From Cytophagaceae bacterium (GTDB taxonomy: Bacteria; Bacteroidota; Bacteroidia; Cytophagales; Spirosomataceae), in the NCBI GenBank assembly GCA_017984215.1, contig JAGOAA010000013.1, positions 3,272 through 49,759 of the forward strand: 46,488 nucleotides of DNA, in the 5' to 3' direction. Below, one piece after another: positions 24,235-32,262 of this stretch. The translations under genes and the position numbers were made by a program. Below the pieces are notes generated by a model. That model had not been told where the DNA came from and ran no database searches. It saw only the letters and a program-made list of their open reading frames with translations. Numbering within the stretch: position 1 is the first letter of the stretch; every line of letters begins with the position of its first letter.

Positions 24235-25502
24235 TGAAAGGAAATTACCGCTGGGTGGTAGTCGCTCTCTTGTTTTTTGCGACGACGATCAACTATTTGG
24301 ATCGCCAAGTAATCGGCCTATTGAAGCCCACATTGGAGAAAGAATTGAACTGGTCGGAGACGGATTACAGCTTCATCGTGATGTGTTTTACGGCGTCCTA
24401 TGCGATTGGATTATTGGCTTTTGGCAAGGTAATCGATAAGATTGGTTCCAAAATGGGATATGCCATTTCGATTGTGATTTGGTCGTTCGCGGCGATGGCA
24501 CATGCCTTGGCAAAAACGTCGTTTGGCTTCGGCGCGGCGCGAGCTGCATTGGGAGCGGGTGAAGCGGGGAATTTTCCGGCAGCGATAAAGACGGTGGCGG
24601 AGTGGTTTCCGAAAAGAGAAAGAGCTTTAGCGACAGGTATTTTTAATTCGGGGGCAAATATTGGGGCGATGGTCGCGCCCATTATGGTGCCGTGGATTTT
24701 AGGAGCGTATGGTTGGGAGGAAGCTTTCCTTATCACCGGGGCTATTGGATTTATTTGGTTGGCTTTGTGGTGGGTGTTTTATGAGATACCTTCGAAACAT
24801 AAATCTGTGACGACTGAGGAATTAGCCCATATTCAAAACGTGGAGGAGGATGCGACCGAAGTCGCACCCATTGCTTGGGGGAAACTTTTCGGTTACCGAC
24901 AAACCTGGGTATTCATCGTGGGCAAGTTTTTCACAGATCCCATCTGGTGGTTTTTCTTGTTTTGGTTGCCCTCTTATTTCTCGACGACCTTTGCGCTAGA
25001 CTTGAAAAAGCCGAGTTTGCATTTGGCGATTTTGTTTACGTGTACTTCGATAGGCAGCATTGGCGGAGGCTATATTTCAGGATATTTCATTAAGAAAGGC
25101 TGGCCCGTTTACAAGGCACGGAAGTATTCGATGTTCTTTTTTGCATTGTGTGCGGTACCGATTATTGGGGCGCGCTGGGCGACGGATATTTGGCAAGCTG
25201 TCTTCTTAATTAGCATCGCGGCTTCCGCGCATCAGGCTTGGTCGGCGAATATTTTTACGACCGTTTCCGATATGTTTCCGAAGCATGCGGTTTCCTCCGT
25301 CGTGGGGATTGGGGGTTTGGCAGGATCTTTAGGCGGGGTCATTTTTCCTTATATTATTGGTGTCATATTGGATGCTTACAAGGCAGATCAGGCTTTGTCG
25401 GCCGGATATAATGTTATATTTGTAGCTTGTGGCTGCGCGTATTTGTTTGCGTGGTTACTCATTCATTTTATTTCGCCTAAAATGGAGGCGGTTAAATCAT
25501 AG
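24234..25502 (+). CDS. MFS hexuronate transporter (ExuT-like, ACS family)
   Basis: A 422-aa major-facilitator protein with about 12 transmembrane helices. It matches the anion:cation symporter family that includes ExuT and GudP: NYLDRQVIGLLKPTLEKELNWSETDYSFIVMCFTASYA, then GAGEAGNFPAAIKTVAEWFPKRERALATGIFNSGANIGA, and the second-half WSANIFTTVSDMFPKHAVSSVVGIGGLAGSLGG. It sits in the inner membrane and should import glucuronate and/or galacturonate with a cation. Position in the operon with UxuA and GH67 supports hexuronate. The ATG overlaps the SDR stop. Confidence 0.9.
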   Translation: MKGNYRWVVVALLFFATTINYLDRQVIGLLKPTLEKELNWSETDYSFIVMCFTASYAIGLLAFGKVIDKIGSKMGYAISIVIWSFAAMAHALAKTSFGFGAARAALGAGEAGNFPAAIKTVAEWFPKRERALATGIFNSGANIGAMVAPIMVPWILGAYGWEEAFLITGAIGFIWLALWWVFYEIPSKHKSVTTEELAHIQNVEEDATEVAPIAWGKLFGYRQTWVFIVGKFFTDPIWWFFLFWLPSYFSTTFALDLKKPSLHLAILFTCTSIGSIGGGYISGYFIKKGWPVYKARKYSMFFFALCAVPIIGARWATDIWQAVFLISIAASAHQAWSANIFTTVSDMFPKHAVSSVVGIGGLAGSLGGVIFPYIIGVILDAYKADQALSAGYNVIFVACGCAYLFAWLLIHFISPKMEAVKS

Positions 25503-25506
25503 AACG

Positions 25507-26439
25507 ATGAAAAAATTATTGATTGCTTTGTTGGCCTTTTCTTCCAGCGCATTTGCGCAAGAACATCATCCTTTGGAGGGTGCTTGGGATTTGACGGTTG
25601 CGATGGAAAATCGGAATGGTGGAGTATCTACTGCGCCATCGTGGTTGGAAGTTCGCCACTCGGGACATAAGACTTTGTTTGGTCATTTTGTGGGTGATGG
25701 TGGTTCTTCGCGACCTATTGCTGAGGTGTTTTTTAAGGATGGCCACGTGTCGTTTAAGATTCCGCCACAGTGGGAGAAAGAAGAAGCGTATTTGAGTTTT
25801 GAGGGAGATTTGAAAGATGGGAAATTATCGGGAACCCTTGTTAAGCCAAACGGGAAATCCATGGCATTTACGGGCGTTCGCGCACCATCGTTATTGCGAA
25901 CTCAGGCACCTGTTTGGGGCAAGCCGATTAACCTATTGAATGGGAAAGACCTAACGGGTTGGAAGGCTTTGGGTCCGAAAAACCAATGGATTGTTGAGAA
26001 TGGCGTGATGAAGAGTCTAGCATCCGGGGCGAATATTTGTACGGAGCAAAAATTCACCGACTTCAAATTACATATTGAATTCCGCTTGCCTCCAGGAAGT
26101 AATAGCGGGGTTTATTTGCGAGGGCGTTATGAAGTTCAGGTGGAGGACAGCTATGGAAAAGCGCCTTACAGTATCTATTTAGGTGGAATTTATGGGTTCA
26201 TTGATCCTTTGTTTCAGGCTGCTAAACCTTCTGGCGAGTGGCAGTCGTATGACATCACGCTGACGGGGCGTAAGGTATCGGTGACATTAAATGGCCAAAA
26301 AGTTATTGTCGAGCAAAACATACCAGGTGTTACAGGTGGTGCGATGGATAGCGATGAGGCTGCACCAGGGCCGATTATGATTCAAGGAGATCATGGTCCG
26401 GTGGAGTATCGTAATATTGTGATAACGCCCGCATTGTAA
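25507..26439 (+). CDS. DUF1080 (3-keto-disaccharide hydrolase-like) protein, exported
   Basis: A 311-aa exported protein (MKKLLIALLAFSSSAFAQ signal). Residues 20-135 form a beta-rich N-terminal domain (HPLEGAWDLTV to GKSMAFTGVRAP). Residues about 140-311 are DUF1080: PINLLNGKDLTGWKALG, FRLPPGSNSGVYLRGRYEVQV, GEWQSYDITLTGRKVSVTLNG and GPIMIQGDHGPVEYRNIVI. It is a concanavalin-like jelly roll; some members hydrolyse 3-keto-glycosides. It starts five bases after the MFS stop, so it ends the hexuronate operon. The start was placed at the ATG that begins the signal. Confidence 0.88.
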   Translation: MKKLLIALLAFSSSAFAQEHHPLEGAWDLTVAMENRNGGVSTAPSWLEVRHSGHKTLFGHFVGDGGSSRPIAEVFFKDGHVSFKIPPQWEKEEAYLSFEGDLKDGKLSGTLVKPNGKSMAFTGVRAPSLLRTQAPVWGKPINLLNGKDLTGWKALGPKNQWIVENGVMKSLASGANICTEQKFTDFKLHIEFRLPPGSNSGVYLRGRYEVQVEDSYGKAPYSIYLGGIYGFIDPLFQAAKPSGEWQSYDITLTGRKVSVTLNGQKVIVEQNIPGVTGGAMDSDEAAPGPIMIQGDHGPVEYRNIVITPAL

Positions 26440-26486
26440 GATTATCAGGAAACTTTTAGAATAAAATAGGAAATTGCTTCGGGGTA

Positions 26487-26519
26487 GACGCTGCCGGGGT
26501 CGCAGACCCCGGCAGCGTC
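26487..26519. repeat. Palindromic intergenic repeat, family 2, copy 1
   Basis: A perfect 15-bp stem, GACGCTGCCGGGGTC / GACCCCGGCAGCGTC, with loop GCA. It lies between the DUF1080 gene and the YeiH-type gene, with no T-run, and is far richer in GC than its surroundings. The flanks GGGGTA and ACCTCCCC extend pairing further. Confidence 0.9.
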
Positions 26520-26547
26520 ACCTCCCCCACACATTTATACCAACAAC

Positions 26548-27801
26548 ATGATAAAAAATAATCAACTACTCTCAGAAGACTGGACGGTCGTTTTTCTTGG
26601 ATTTTTCCTCATTATTATCGCACTTCTTGGTATTCTGGTCCCCACCCCGAGTTTTGGTTGGGAGACAACTTCAGAGCTGACAGAAAAGGTCCTTTCTGGT
26701 AAAAATCTTATAAAATTAGTTCAGGTATTTGGCATTACTTATGTCATTGCCCTTTTATCAGCGCGTCTATTGGGTAAGTCAATTAACGGTACAGCGAAAG
26801 GATTTCCCATTGTATTTGCGTTGACGAGCCTTGCGCTTATTTTGGCGGGTAATGCATTCTTGAAAAATTGGAATCTGGAAGCGGTGATTTTTAGTTTAGC
26901 GATTGGGCTTTTGTTGAGTAATTTTTTTACGCTGCCAGGGTGGTTGACCGAAACGCTTTCAACGGAATTGTTCGTTAAAATTGGTTTGATCTTATTAGGA
27001 ACGAGCGTGATTTTTGGAGACATTTTAAAGGCTGGTTCGCTCGGATTGATTCAAGCATTAGTGGTGGTGATTTCGGTTTGGTATTTTGCGTTTTGGGTTT
27101 CTAAAAAAATGGGCATCGACGAAGAATTCGCCATCATGATCTCTAGTGCGGTGTCTATCTGCGGTGTTTCAGCGGCGATTGCGACGTCTGGAGCCATTAA
27201 AGGGGATTCGAAGAAGTTGTCGTATGTGATCTCCATCGTCTTGATTACGGCGATTCCGATGATCATCTTTTTGCCGTTTATTGCGCAGGCTTTGGGTCTT
27301 TCGCAAGCAGTTACCGGTGCTTGGCTAGGCGGAACCATTGATACAACAGGTGCGGTCATCGCATCTGGAACGATGGTAGGCGAGGAGGCCTTGAAGATTT
27401 CGACGATTGTTAAATTCTCCCAAAACGTGTTATTAGGTTTCGCCGCTTTTGCCATCTCCATTTATTGGACGATGACAAACAATCAGTCGGATACCGTAAA
27501 AGAAAGTAAGCCTACATTGGGAATTATTTGGGAGCGCTTTCCCAAATTCGTGCTAGGGTTTATTGCTGCATCATTGCTCTTCTCTTTTGTGATTTCGTCT
27601 GAAACGATTGATTCGGTTAAGGGAGGATTCAAAGCATTGCAAGGACTTTGGTTTGCCTTAGCATTTACGAGCATCGGTTTAGAAACCAAATTCTCAGACC
27701 TTTTCTCGAAGGAAGGCAAAAAGCCTTTATATGCTTTTTTAATCGCGCAGTTATTCAACGTGTTTGTGACGCTGGCGGTGGCTTATGTGCTTTTTAACTG
27801 A
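26548..27801 (+). CDS. YeiH/UPF0324-family transporter (putative sulfate exporter)
   Basis: A 417-aa polytopic membrane protein of the UPF0324 / YeiH family (TIGR00698). Signature stretches are SICGVSAAIATSGAIKGD, GAWLGGTIDTTGAVIASGTMVGEEALKISTIVKFSQNVLLGF and FALAFTSIGLETKFSDL. Members are predicted anion exporters; some have been linked to sulfate or sulfite in taurine-degrading bacteria. N-terminal residues 15-65 add two hydrophobic segments to the core. It is preceded by a family-2 palindrome and appears to be a single-gene unit. Confidence 0.88.
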   Translation: MIKNNQLLSEDWTVVFLGFFLIIIALLGILVPTPSFGWETTSELTEKVLSGKNLIKLVQVFGITYVIALLSARLLGKSINGTAKGFPIVFALTSLALILAGNAFLKNWNLEAVIFSLAIGLLLSNFFTLPGWLTETLSTELFVKIGLILLGTSVIFGDILKAGSLGLIQALVVVISVWYFAFWVSKKMGIDEEFAIMISSAVSICGVSAAIATSGAIKGDSKKLSYVISIVLITAIPMIIFLPFIAQALGLSQAVTGAWLGGTIDTTGAVIASGTMVGEEALKISTIVKFSQNVLLGFAAFAISIYWTMTNNQSDTVKESKPTLGIIWERFPKFVLGFIAASLLFSFVISSETIDSVKGGFKALQGLWFALAFTSIGLETKFSDLFSKEGKKPLYAFLIAQLFNVFVTLAVAYVLFN

Positions 27802-28073
27802 TGTACGTAACTTGTTTCTAGTCAGGCTAAAATCTTTTTGCCATTTTCCTCAGTCTACCGGGATGTGGAATACACTTGTGTTTATAGAAATAAAGCCATA
27901 TTGAAATAACAAACATACGTTAAGTGCGACTGGTTTAGGAGTAACCATGGTTGTCGTTCTATTTGTCGTAGAATAGCGTTGCGGGAAATATAACCCTTTG
28001 CAGGCCCATACTACAGTTTTTTGATTATAAAAACAAAAGAATATTTAGTCTATCGTTTTTATAGAATAAATTA

Positions 28074-28081
28074 TATCTTTG
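28074..28081 (+). promoter_or_regulatory. -7 promoter element of the DUF2490 gene
   Basis: TATCTTTG ends four bases before the ATG at 28086, so the transcript should be leaderless or nearly so. The 284 bases between the YeiH gene and DUF2490 hold this and an AT-rich approach, and no other feature I can support. Confidence 0.55.
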
Positions 28082-28085
28082 TTGG

Positions 28086-28793
28086 ATGAAGTATTTATTT
28101 TTCTTTCTTGTTCCTTTGTTTGGGCTTTGGGGGCAGTCTAAAATTGAGCATCAATCTCAGGTTTGGTATGGGTATTATTTGACTTATCCCATAACTAAGC
28201 AATGTTATGTCCAAGGCGAAGCGCACACCCGTCATTTTATAGACCCAATAATCCATCACCAAAATGCCTTTAGATCACACTTGCATCTTACTATAGGTGA
28301 GAATTGGGATCTTTCTGCTGGAGCGGCCCTTTTCCTAAACACCCCTAATGATCCGCGGACGACGAATAGATTAGCCATTCCGGAATACCGCCCTCATATA
28401 GATATTGTTTATAAACATCTCTGGTCTAAGGTTCGCTTAGATCATCGTTTCAGATCTGAAATGCGTTTTAACCGAGTAACGAATGCGGGTCGTACAGAAC
28501 TTACGGATGCGGTTAAATTCAGTAATTACCGTCTTCGCTACCGAATTCAAGCCTTGTTTCCTTTATTCAAGCGAATACAGGGAAAAGTTAATACTGAAAT
28601 TTTATTGAATGCAGCGCAGGATAATCCGGATAATGTATTGGACCAACACCGTATGTTTGCGGGATTAAGTATACCGATTTTGAGTAATCTGACAGTAGAT
28701 GTTGGTTACCTTCATGTGTTTCAACAGCGGTCAAATTTGGATTTTTATGATCGAAGCATCTTGAGTTTGATGGTGTATCACCGGATTAAATAA
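28086..28793 (+). CDS. DUF2490 family protein (predicted outer-membrane beta-barrel)
   Basis: A 235-aa exported protein with signal MKYLFFFLVPLFGLWGQ, then alternating aromatic/polar strands ending in YDRSILSLMVYHRIK, typical of an outer-membrane barrel. Family stretches include QVWYGYYLTYPITKQCYVQGEAHTRHF, LAIPEYRPHIDIVYKHLW, DHRFRSEMRFNR and FSNYRLRYRIQALFPL. DUF2490 proteins have no known function; the barrel location is inferred. It is a single-gene unit with its promoter just before the ATG. Confidence 0.85.
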   Translation: MKYLFFFLVPLFGLWGQSKIEHQSQVWYGYYLTYPITKQCYVQGEAHTRHFIDPIIHHQNAFRSHLHLTIGENWDLSAGAALFLNTPNDPRTTNRLAIPEYRPHIDIVYKHLWSKVRLDHRFRSEMRFNRVTNAGRTELTDAVKFSNYRLRYRIQALFPLFKRIQGKVNTEILLNAAQDNPDNVLDQHRMFAGLSIPILSNLTVDVGYLHVFQQRSNLDFYDRSILSLMVYHRIK

Positions 28794-28888
28794 CGGGGCA
28801 GGCGGTTTATCAGTTTATGGCTCAAATCATGACGATAAAGCGCTTGAAGGCTGTTTTTCTTAGATGTAATATAAAACGTGTGGGAGGT

Positions 28889-28921
28889 GACGCTGCCGGG
28901 GTTTTTAACCCCGGCAGCGTC
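28889..28921. repeat. Palindromic intergenic repeat, family 2, copy 2
   Basis: A perfect 15-bp stem, GACGCTGCCGGGGTT / AACCCCGGCAGCGTC, with loop TTT, between convergent DUF2490 and GNAT genes. It is in the opposite orientation to copy 1, judged by the shared flanks GGGAGGT and TACC. The innermost pair is T-A instead of C-G, a compensatory change. Confidence 0.9.
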
Positions 28922-28996
28922 TACCGATTTACGCATTTTTTTAATCAGTTTTTTGATAAATTCAGTCTAGCGCCTATTCCGATGCGTATTGGCCTA

Positions 28997-29557
28997 TCAA
29001 GAAGCTGATTTTTTATTCCAGTCCCACAGCACAATATCCCAAGCAATTCCCCCATAGTTTAGGGTATCGATCACCTGAAATCCGCGTTTTTGATGAGCTT
29101 TTAAAGATCTAGCATTTTCCTGCGCGACGTCGGTGACACAAAAATCATAGCGTCCCGCATAATGATCTCGAAAGGCGCCATAAAGTCGTTGGACCAAATC
29201 TTGGCCTCGGTACTCCTTTGATACACACAATTGTGCGACGATGGCATAGTTTTCAACGGGCTTTCCTTCGAATAGGCATCTTTCAATGTTAGCTACCAAA
29301 TCGGCCAATAAAGCGTGTCTTCGAGCGGTATCGGGCAACGCAACCAAACTATAAGCTACCACCATGTCCCCATCTTTGGCAATGATCCCGGGACTACTGG
29401 ATTGCAATAATGTCAAAAAGGGCAAATCATATTCGGCCATCAAAAATCCTTGTGACTCGGCTTCCTCTTCCGTAATATTTTTGCGTAAATTGGCCTGCTG
29501 TAAGGCTAAAACGCCTTCCAATTCCGCCTTGTTTGTTACCAATTGTAGTGTGAGCAT
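28997..29557 (-). CDS. GNAT-family N-acetyltransferase
   Basis: A 186-aa protein of the GCN5-related acetyltransferase fold. The acetyl-CoA binding stretch is AIVAQLCVSKEYRGQDLVQRLYGAFRDHY near residues 105-132 (Q/RxxGxx-like YRGQDL), followed by FCVTDVAQENARSLKAHQKRGFQVID, the typical end with an aligned Asn-x-x-Ser. The substrate cannot be predicted. It converges on the DUF2490 gene and is divergent from the asparaginase-domain gene by 32 bases. Confidence 0.85.
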   Translation of the reverse strand: MLTLQLVTNKAELEGVLALQQANLRKNITEEEAESQGFLMAEYDLPFLTLLQSSSPGIIAKDGDMVVAYSLVALPDTARRHALLADLVANIERCLFEGKPVENYAIVAQLCVSKEYRGQDLVQRLYGAFRDHYAGRYDFCVTDVAQENARSLKAHQKRGFQVIDTLNYGGIAWDIVLWDWNKKSAS

Positions 29558-29589
29558 GTGCGAATTATTTCATCGACAAATTATAAAAT

Positions 29590-30072
29590 ATGATTCAGAT
29601 TTATGTTACCGGCGGAACATTTGATAAAGAGTACAACGAATTAAATGGCTCCTTGTATTTCAAAGAGACGCATTTGCAGGAAATGTTGACTAAAGGCCGT
29701 AACCGATTGGATGTCAAAACGGATACGCTCTTTATGAAAGATAGCCTCGAGTTTTCGGATGCTGATCGAATTCAAATTTGCGATGCCTGCCTTTCTGTAA
29801 ACGCCGATCGAATTTTGATTACGCACGGAACCGATACCATGACCCTAACGGCAGAATATTTGGCGGGTCAAATTTCAAATAAAACCATTGTTTTAACGGG
29901 TGCCATGATTCCTTATAAGTTCGGGTCTTCCGATGGAATGTTTAATCTTGGGAGTGCTCTAGCATTTGTCCAAGTGCTCCCTCCCGGCGTTTACATATCG
30001 ATGAATGGTAAAGTTTTCGAGGCCGGCAGGGTTCGCAAAAACCTAGAACGCGGCGAATTTGAGCCTATTTAG
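29590..30072 (+). CDS. Single-domain asparaginase N-terminal domain protein
   Basis: A 160-aa protein equal to the N-terminal domain of type I/II L-asparaginases only. The first catalytic Thr is in YVTGGTFDKEY (TGGT), the second in THGTDTM, and the Lys in TGAMIPYKFGSSDG. The C-terminal domain of normal asparaginases (about 330 aa in total) is absent, and no remnant of it follows, so this is a compact variant rather than a truncation. Such short versions occur in many bacteria; activity on asparagine is uncertain. Its stop overlaps the stop of the convergent gene. Confidence 0.88.
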   Translation: MIQIYVTGGTFDKEYNELNGSLYFKETHLQEMLTKGRNRLDVKTDTLFMKDSLEFSDADRIQICDACLSVNADRILITHGTDTMTLTAEYLAGQISNKTIVLTGAMIPYKFGSSDGMFNLGSALAFVQVLPPGVYISMNGKVFEAGRVRKNLERGEFEPI

Positions 30073-31559
30073 CGGATACTAATCACTACCCGACGATAGC
30101 GAGTTAAGGCTGGCATTCCATTGTCTGTTCCCTCGATGACGACGTGAAAAGTGTCCCCTTTTTTCGCTGAATCAGGGATGGATACGATCGCTTGTTTTCC
30201 TCCTATATTAATTCCTGCTTTTCCGGATCCAGCTTCTGGGTAGGCCCAAGCCTTTAATCGGATGCCATTCCGGTCTGGGTCTCGCGTTTCTATCGTTAAT
30301 AACAGCTCTTGACCTGGATTAGCTGTCAAATACATGCCTTCTTTTACCGTGATTTGGGGCGCGTGATTTGCGTCCGCGTAGGATTTTACACACCAGTCGG
30401 CGCGTGCCGCGTAATCTTCCTGTGCTGCAATCAACCAGCGTGTTTGGGAATAATTGATATCCATTTTCCCTGTCTCGGGATTGAAGTCGGCAGCCTGATC
30501 ATTATCTTCAAAACGGTACGGATTGTCTTTTGTTTGTATAAAGCGGCCGCCCCATCCGCCAAATGAAGGGTTGTTCAAGTTGTTTAAGCCTACGTCGACG
30601 AGGTGTAAGAAAGCTGGGGAATCGCCTTCTGAAATGAAATCGTATTGGGTGAAATCACCCCATTGCGCATTTTTTATTTTGGTAATATCTCCATGAATGT
30701 GTTCGTCATCCCCCGCCTGTTTTTGCCCATCCCCGTAGGAATAATACATTTTCAAAAGCGGCCCGTGATCTAAAATAATTCTGTTTGCCATGTAGGCTCC
30801 CTCGAAATAAGGTTGTGTTGCCTTGGGCATGATGCGTTTCCATGGGTAGGCGAAACTCGCAAATTGATGTGCATTGTAGAAAACGCGAATTTCCGGCCAG
30901 TGGCCTCCGATGTAGTTTTTATAGGTGGCGTCCTGGTCCATCACGGTATATATGATGGCTTTTTTCGAAATTTTCGCTTTGATCGTTGGCCAATTTTTGT
31001 CGGCACCCAATTGCTCTTCGATCGATTTTAATGCGCGTGCAATCGTGTTCGTACCTCCCCATGCTTGCAAATAAATCGGTTCGGGATTCTTGTCTAATAA
31101 CTTTGATTTTATCCACTCGGAACCTTCGGTGATCTGTTCCATTTCGCCTTCAAAATCAATATTCCCAACTTTCACAAGGCTATTTAGGTAGGCTGGAGAA
31201 GGGTAATTTTTATCGTGTAAAATTAGATTTGGATGCACCTGTGCATAAGCTTTTAGGAGGTCTTGAATCCATTGAACGCCTGGCCAGCGCAAATCCGTTT
31301 TAGTGCCATACATCTTACGCGTCATTTCCATTTCAGAAATGAATTTGGTGCCCTTTCCATCGCCTTTGTAATGCCACATGGAGCTTGAATAAACGAGGCC
31401 CTCCAAATGATATTCATTGGAATACATCAACATACGAATGAAGGTATCGACATCGTCGATTTCACCATCGGTGGTAACGATTGTACGAGGCATTGAGCCT
31501 TTCGAAAATCCAATGAACGAAACGCACAGGAGCAATGCTCCAAAGATTAATTTTTTCAT
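30069..31559 (-). CDS. DUF1593 (Sde182-type, nucleoside hydrolase-like) exported protein
   Basis: A 496-aa protein with signal MKKLIFGALLLCVSFIGFSKG. The N-terminal 330 residues match the DUF1593 nucleoside-hydrolase-like domain: RTIVTTDGEIDDVDTFIRMLMYSNEY with the Asp cluster of that fold, then LQAWGGTNTIARAL. The last 100 residues form an immunoglobulin-like domain ending in TRYRRVVISIR. The family includes the cellulose-binding protein Sde182; a role on a glycan outside the cell is likely but unproven. Its stop overlaps the asparaginase-domain stop by four bases. Confidence 0.87.
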   Translation of the reverse strand: MKKLIFGALLLCVSFIGFSKGSMPRTIVTTDGEIDDVDTFIRMLMYSNEYHLEGLVYSSSMWHYKGDGKGTKFISEMEMTRKMYGTKTDLRWPGVQWIQDLLKAYAQVHPNLILHDKNYPSPAYLNSLVKVGNIDFEGEMEQITEGSEWIKSKLLDKNPEPIYLQAWGGTNTIARALKSIEEQLGADKNWPTIKAKISKKAIIYTVMDQDATYKNYIGGHWPEIRVFYNAHQFASFAYPWKRIMPKATQPYFEGAYMANRIILDHGPLLKMYYSYGDGQKQAGDDEHIHGDITKIKNAQWGDFTQYDFISEGDSPAFLHLVDVGLNNLNNPSFGGWGGRFIQTKDNPYRFEDNDQAADFNPETGKMDINYSQTRWLIAAQEDYAARADWCVKSYADANHAPQITVKEGMYLTANPGQELLLTIETRDPDRNGIRLKAWAYPEAGSGKAGINIGGKQAIVSIPDSAKKGDTFHVVIEGTDNGMPALTRYRRVVISIR

Positions 31560-31570
31560 AGTCGGTTTAT

Positions 31571-31602
31571 ATGCTGCCGGTGGTCCACGACCCCGTCAGC
31601 GT
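31571..31602. repeat. Palindromic intergenic repeat, family 2, copy 3 (degenerate)
   Basis: ATGCTGCCGGTGGTC and GACCCCGTCAGCGT pair around loop CAC with one bulge, one mismatch and a G.T pair, so it is a decayed relative of copies 1 and 2. It lies between the divergent DUF1593 and DUF3237 genes. Confidence 0.65.
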
Positions 31603-31690
31603 ATCGCGAAGTTAGTGGAATTAAGGATAATTTGCTGTTTAATTACTTGATAAAATGCTTTTTAGCCATCGAAAATTCCTTATTTCCCCG

Positions 31691-31725
31691 TAGCTTTGGC
31701 AATCCTCCCAGGTTTGCCAAAGCTA
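31691..31725. repeat. Palindromic intergenic repeat, family 1, copy E
   Basis: TAGCTTTGGCAA / TTGCCAAAGCTA with a T.T mismatch, CCT/AGG and loop CCC. The outer pairs are AGC/GCT instead of ACC/GGT, a compensatory change. It lies 25 bases before the DUF3237 start, so it cannot be a terminator of that gene. Confidence 0.88.
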
Positions 31726-31749
31726 AGTGAGGGAGATAAATCTAAACCG

Positions 31750-32262
31750 ATGAAAAAAATTATCATCTTGCTGATATTCAGCATGACTTCCGTCTTTGCT
31801 CAAGACGCCCCCAAACTCGAATTTTTCTGCGAATTACAAGTGAAACTTAGTCCCGCATTGACTGTTGGCGAAACGGCTCACGGCACCCGACGGATCATTC
31901 CGATTATCGGCGGAACGGTGGATGGACCCGGGATTAAAGGAGAAATATTTAATGGGGGTGCTGATTGGCAAGTTGTCCGCAAAGATGGTGTTGCCGAATT
32001 AGAAGCACACTATCAATTTAAGGCAGACGATGGATCAATCATTTATGTGAAAAACATCGGTGTTCGCGTGGCTTCGCCCGAAGTCGCTGCCCGTATCGCG
32101 AAAGGGGAAAAAGTAGATGCAAGTCAATATTACTTCCGTGCCATTCCGAAATTAGAGGCTCCTTTGACCAGCAAGTATGCTTGGATCAATGATACTATTT
32201 TTGTTTGTACAGGCGAACGCATGCCGGACGCAGTTAAAATTCGAATTTATAAACTACTGTAA
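31750..32262 (+). CDS. DUF3237 (UPF0311) exported protein
   Basis: A 170-aa protein with signal MKKIIILLIFSMTSVFAQ. The DUF3237 family is recognised from LEFFCELQVKLSPALTVGETAHGTRRIIPIIGGTVDGPGIKGEI, then GGADWQVVRKDGVAELEAHYQFKADDGSIIYVKNIGVR and the C-terminal FVCTGERMPDAVKIRIYKLL. Its reaction is unknown. It is the first gene of a three-gene operon: the stop overlaps the ATG of the next gene (TAATG). The frame runs back to 31696 through the palindrome, but the ATG at 31750 gives the signal peptide. Confidence 0.87.
   Translation: MKKIIILLIFSMTSVFAQDAPKLEFFCELQVKLSPALTVGETAHGTRRIIPIIGGTVDGPGIKGEIFNGGADWQVVRKDGVAELEAHYQFKADDGSIIYVKNIGVRVASPEVAARIAKGEKVDASQYYFRAIPKLEAPLTSKYAWINDTIFVCTGERMPDAVKIRIYKLL

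Noticed and set aside
27802..28085. tRNA or small RNA in the long gap before DUF2490
   Set aside because: I found no cloverleaf arms or strong hairpin, only the promoter element at its end.
28817..29008. Short plus-strand frame across the family-2 palindrome
   Set aside because: Its central part is the translated repeat; it has no promoter or family match.
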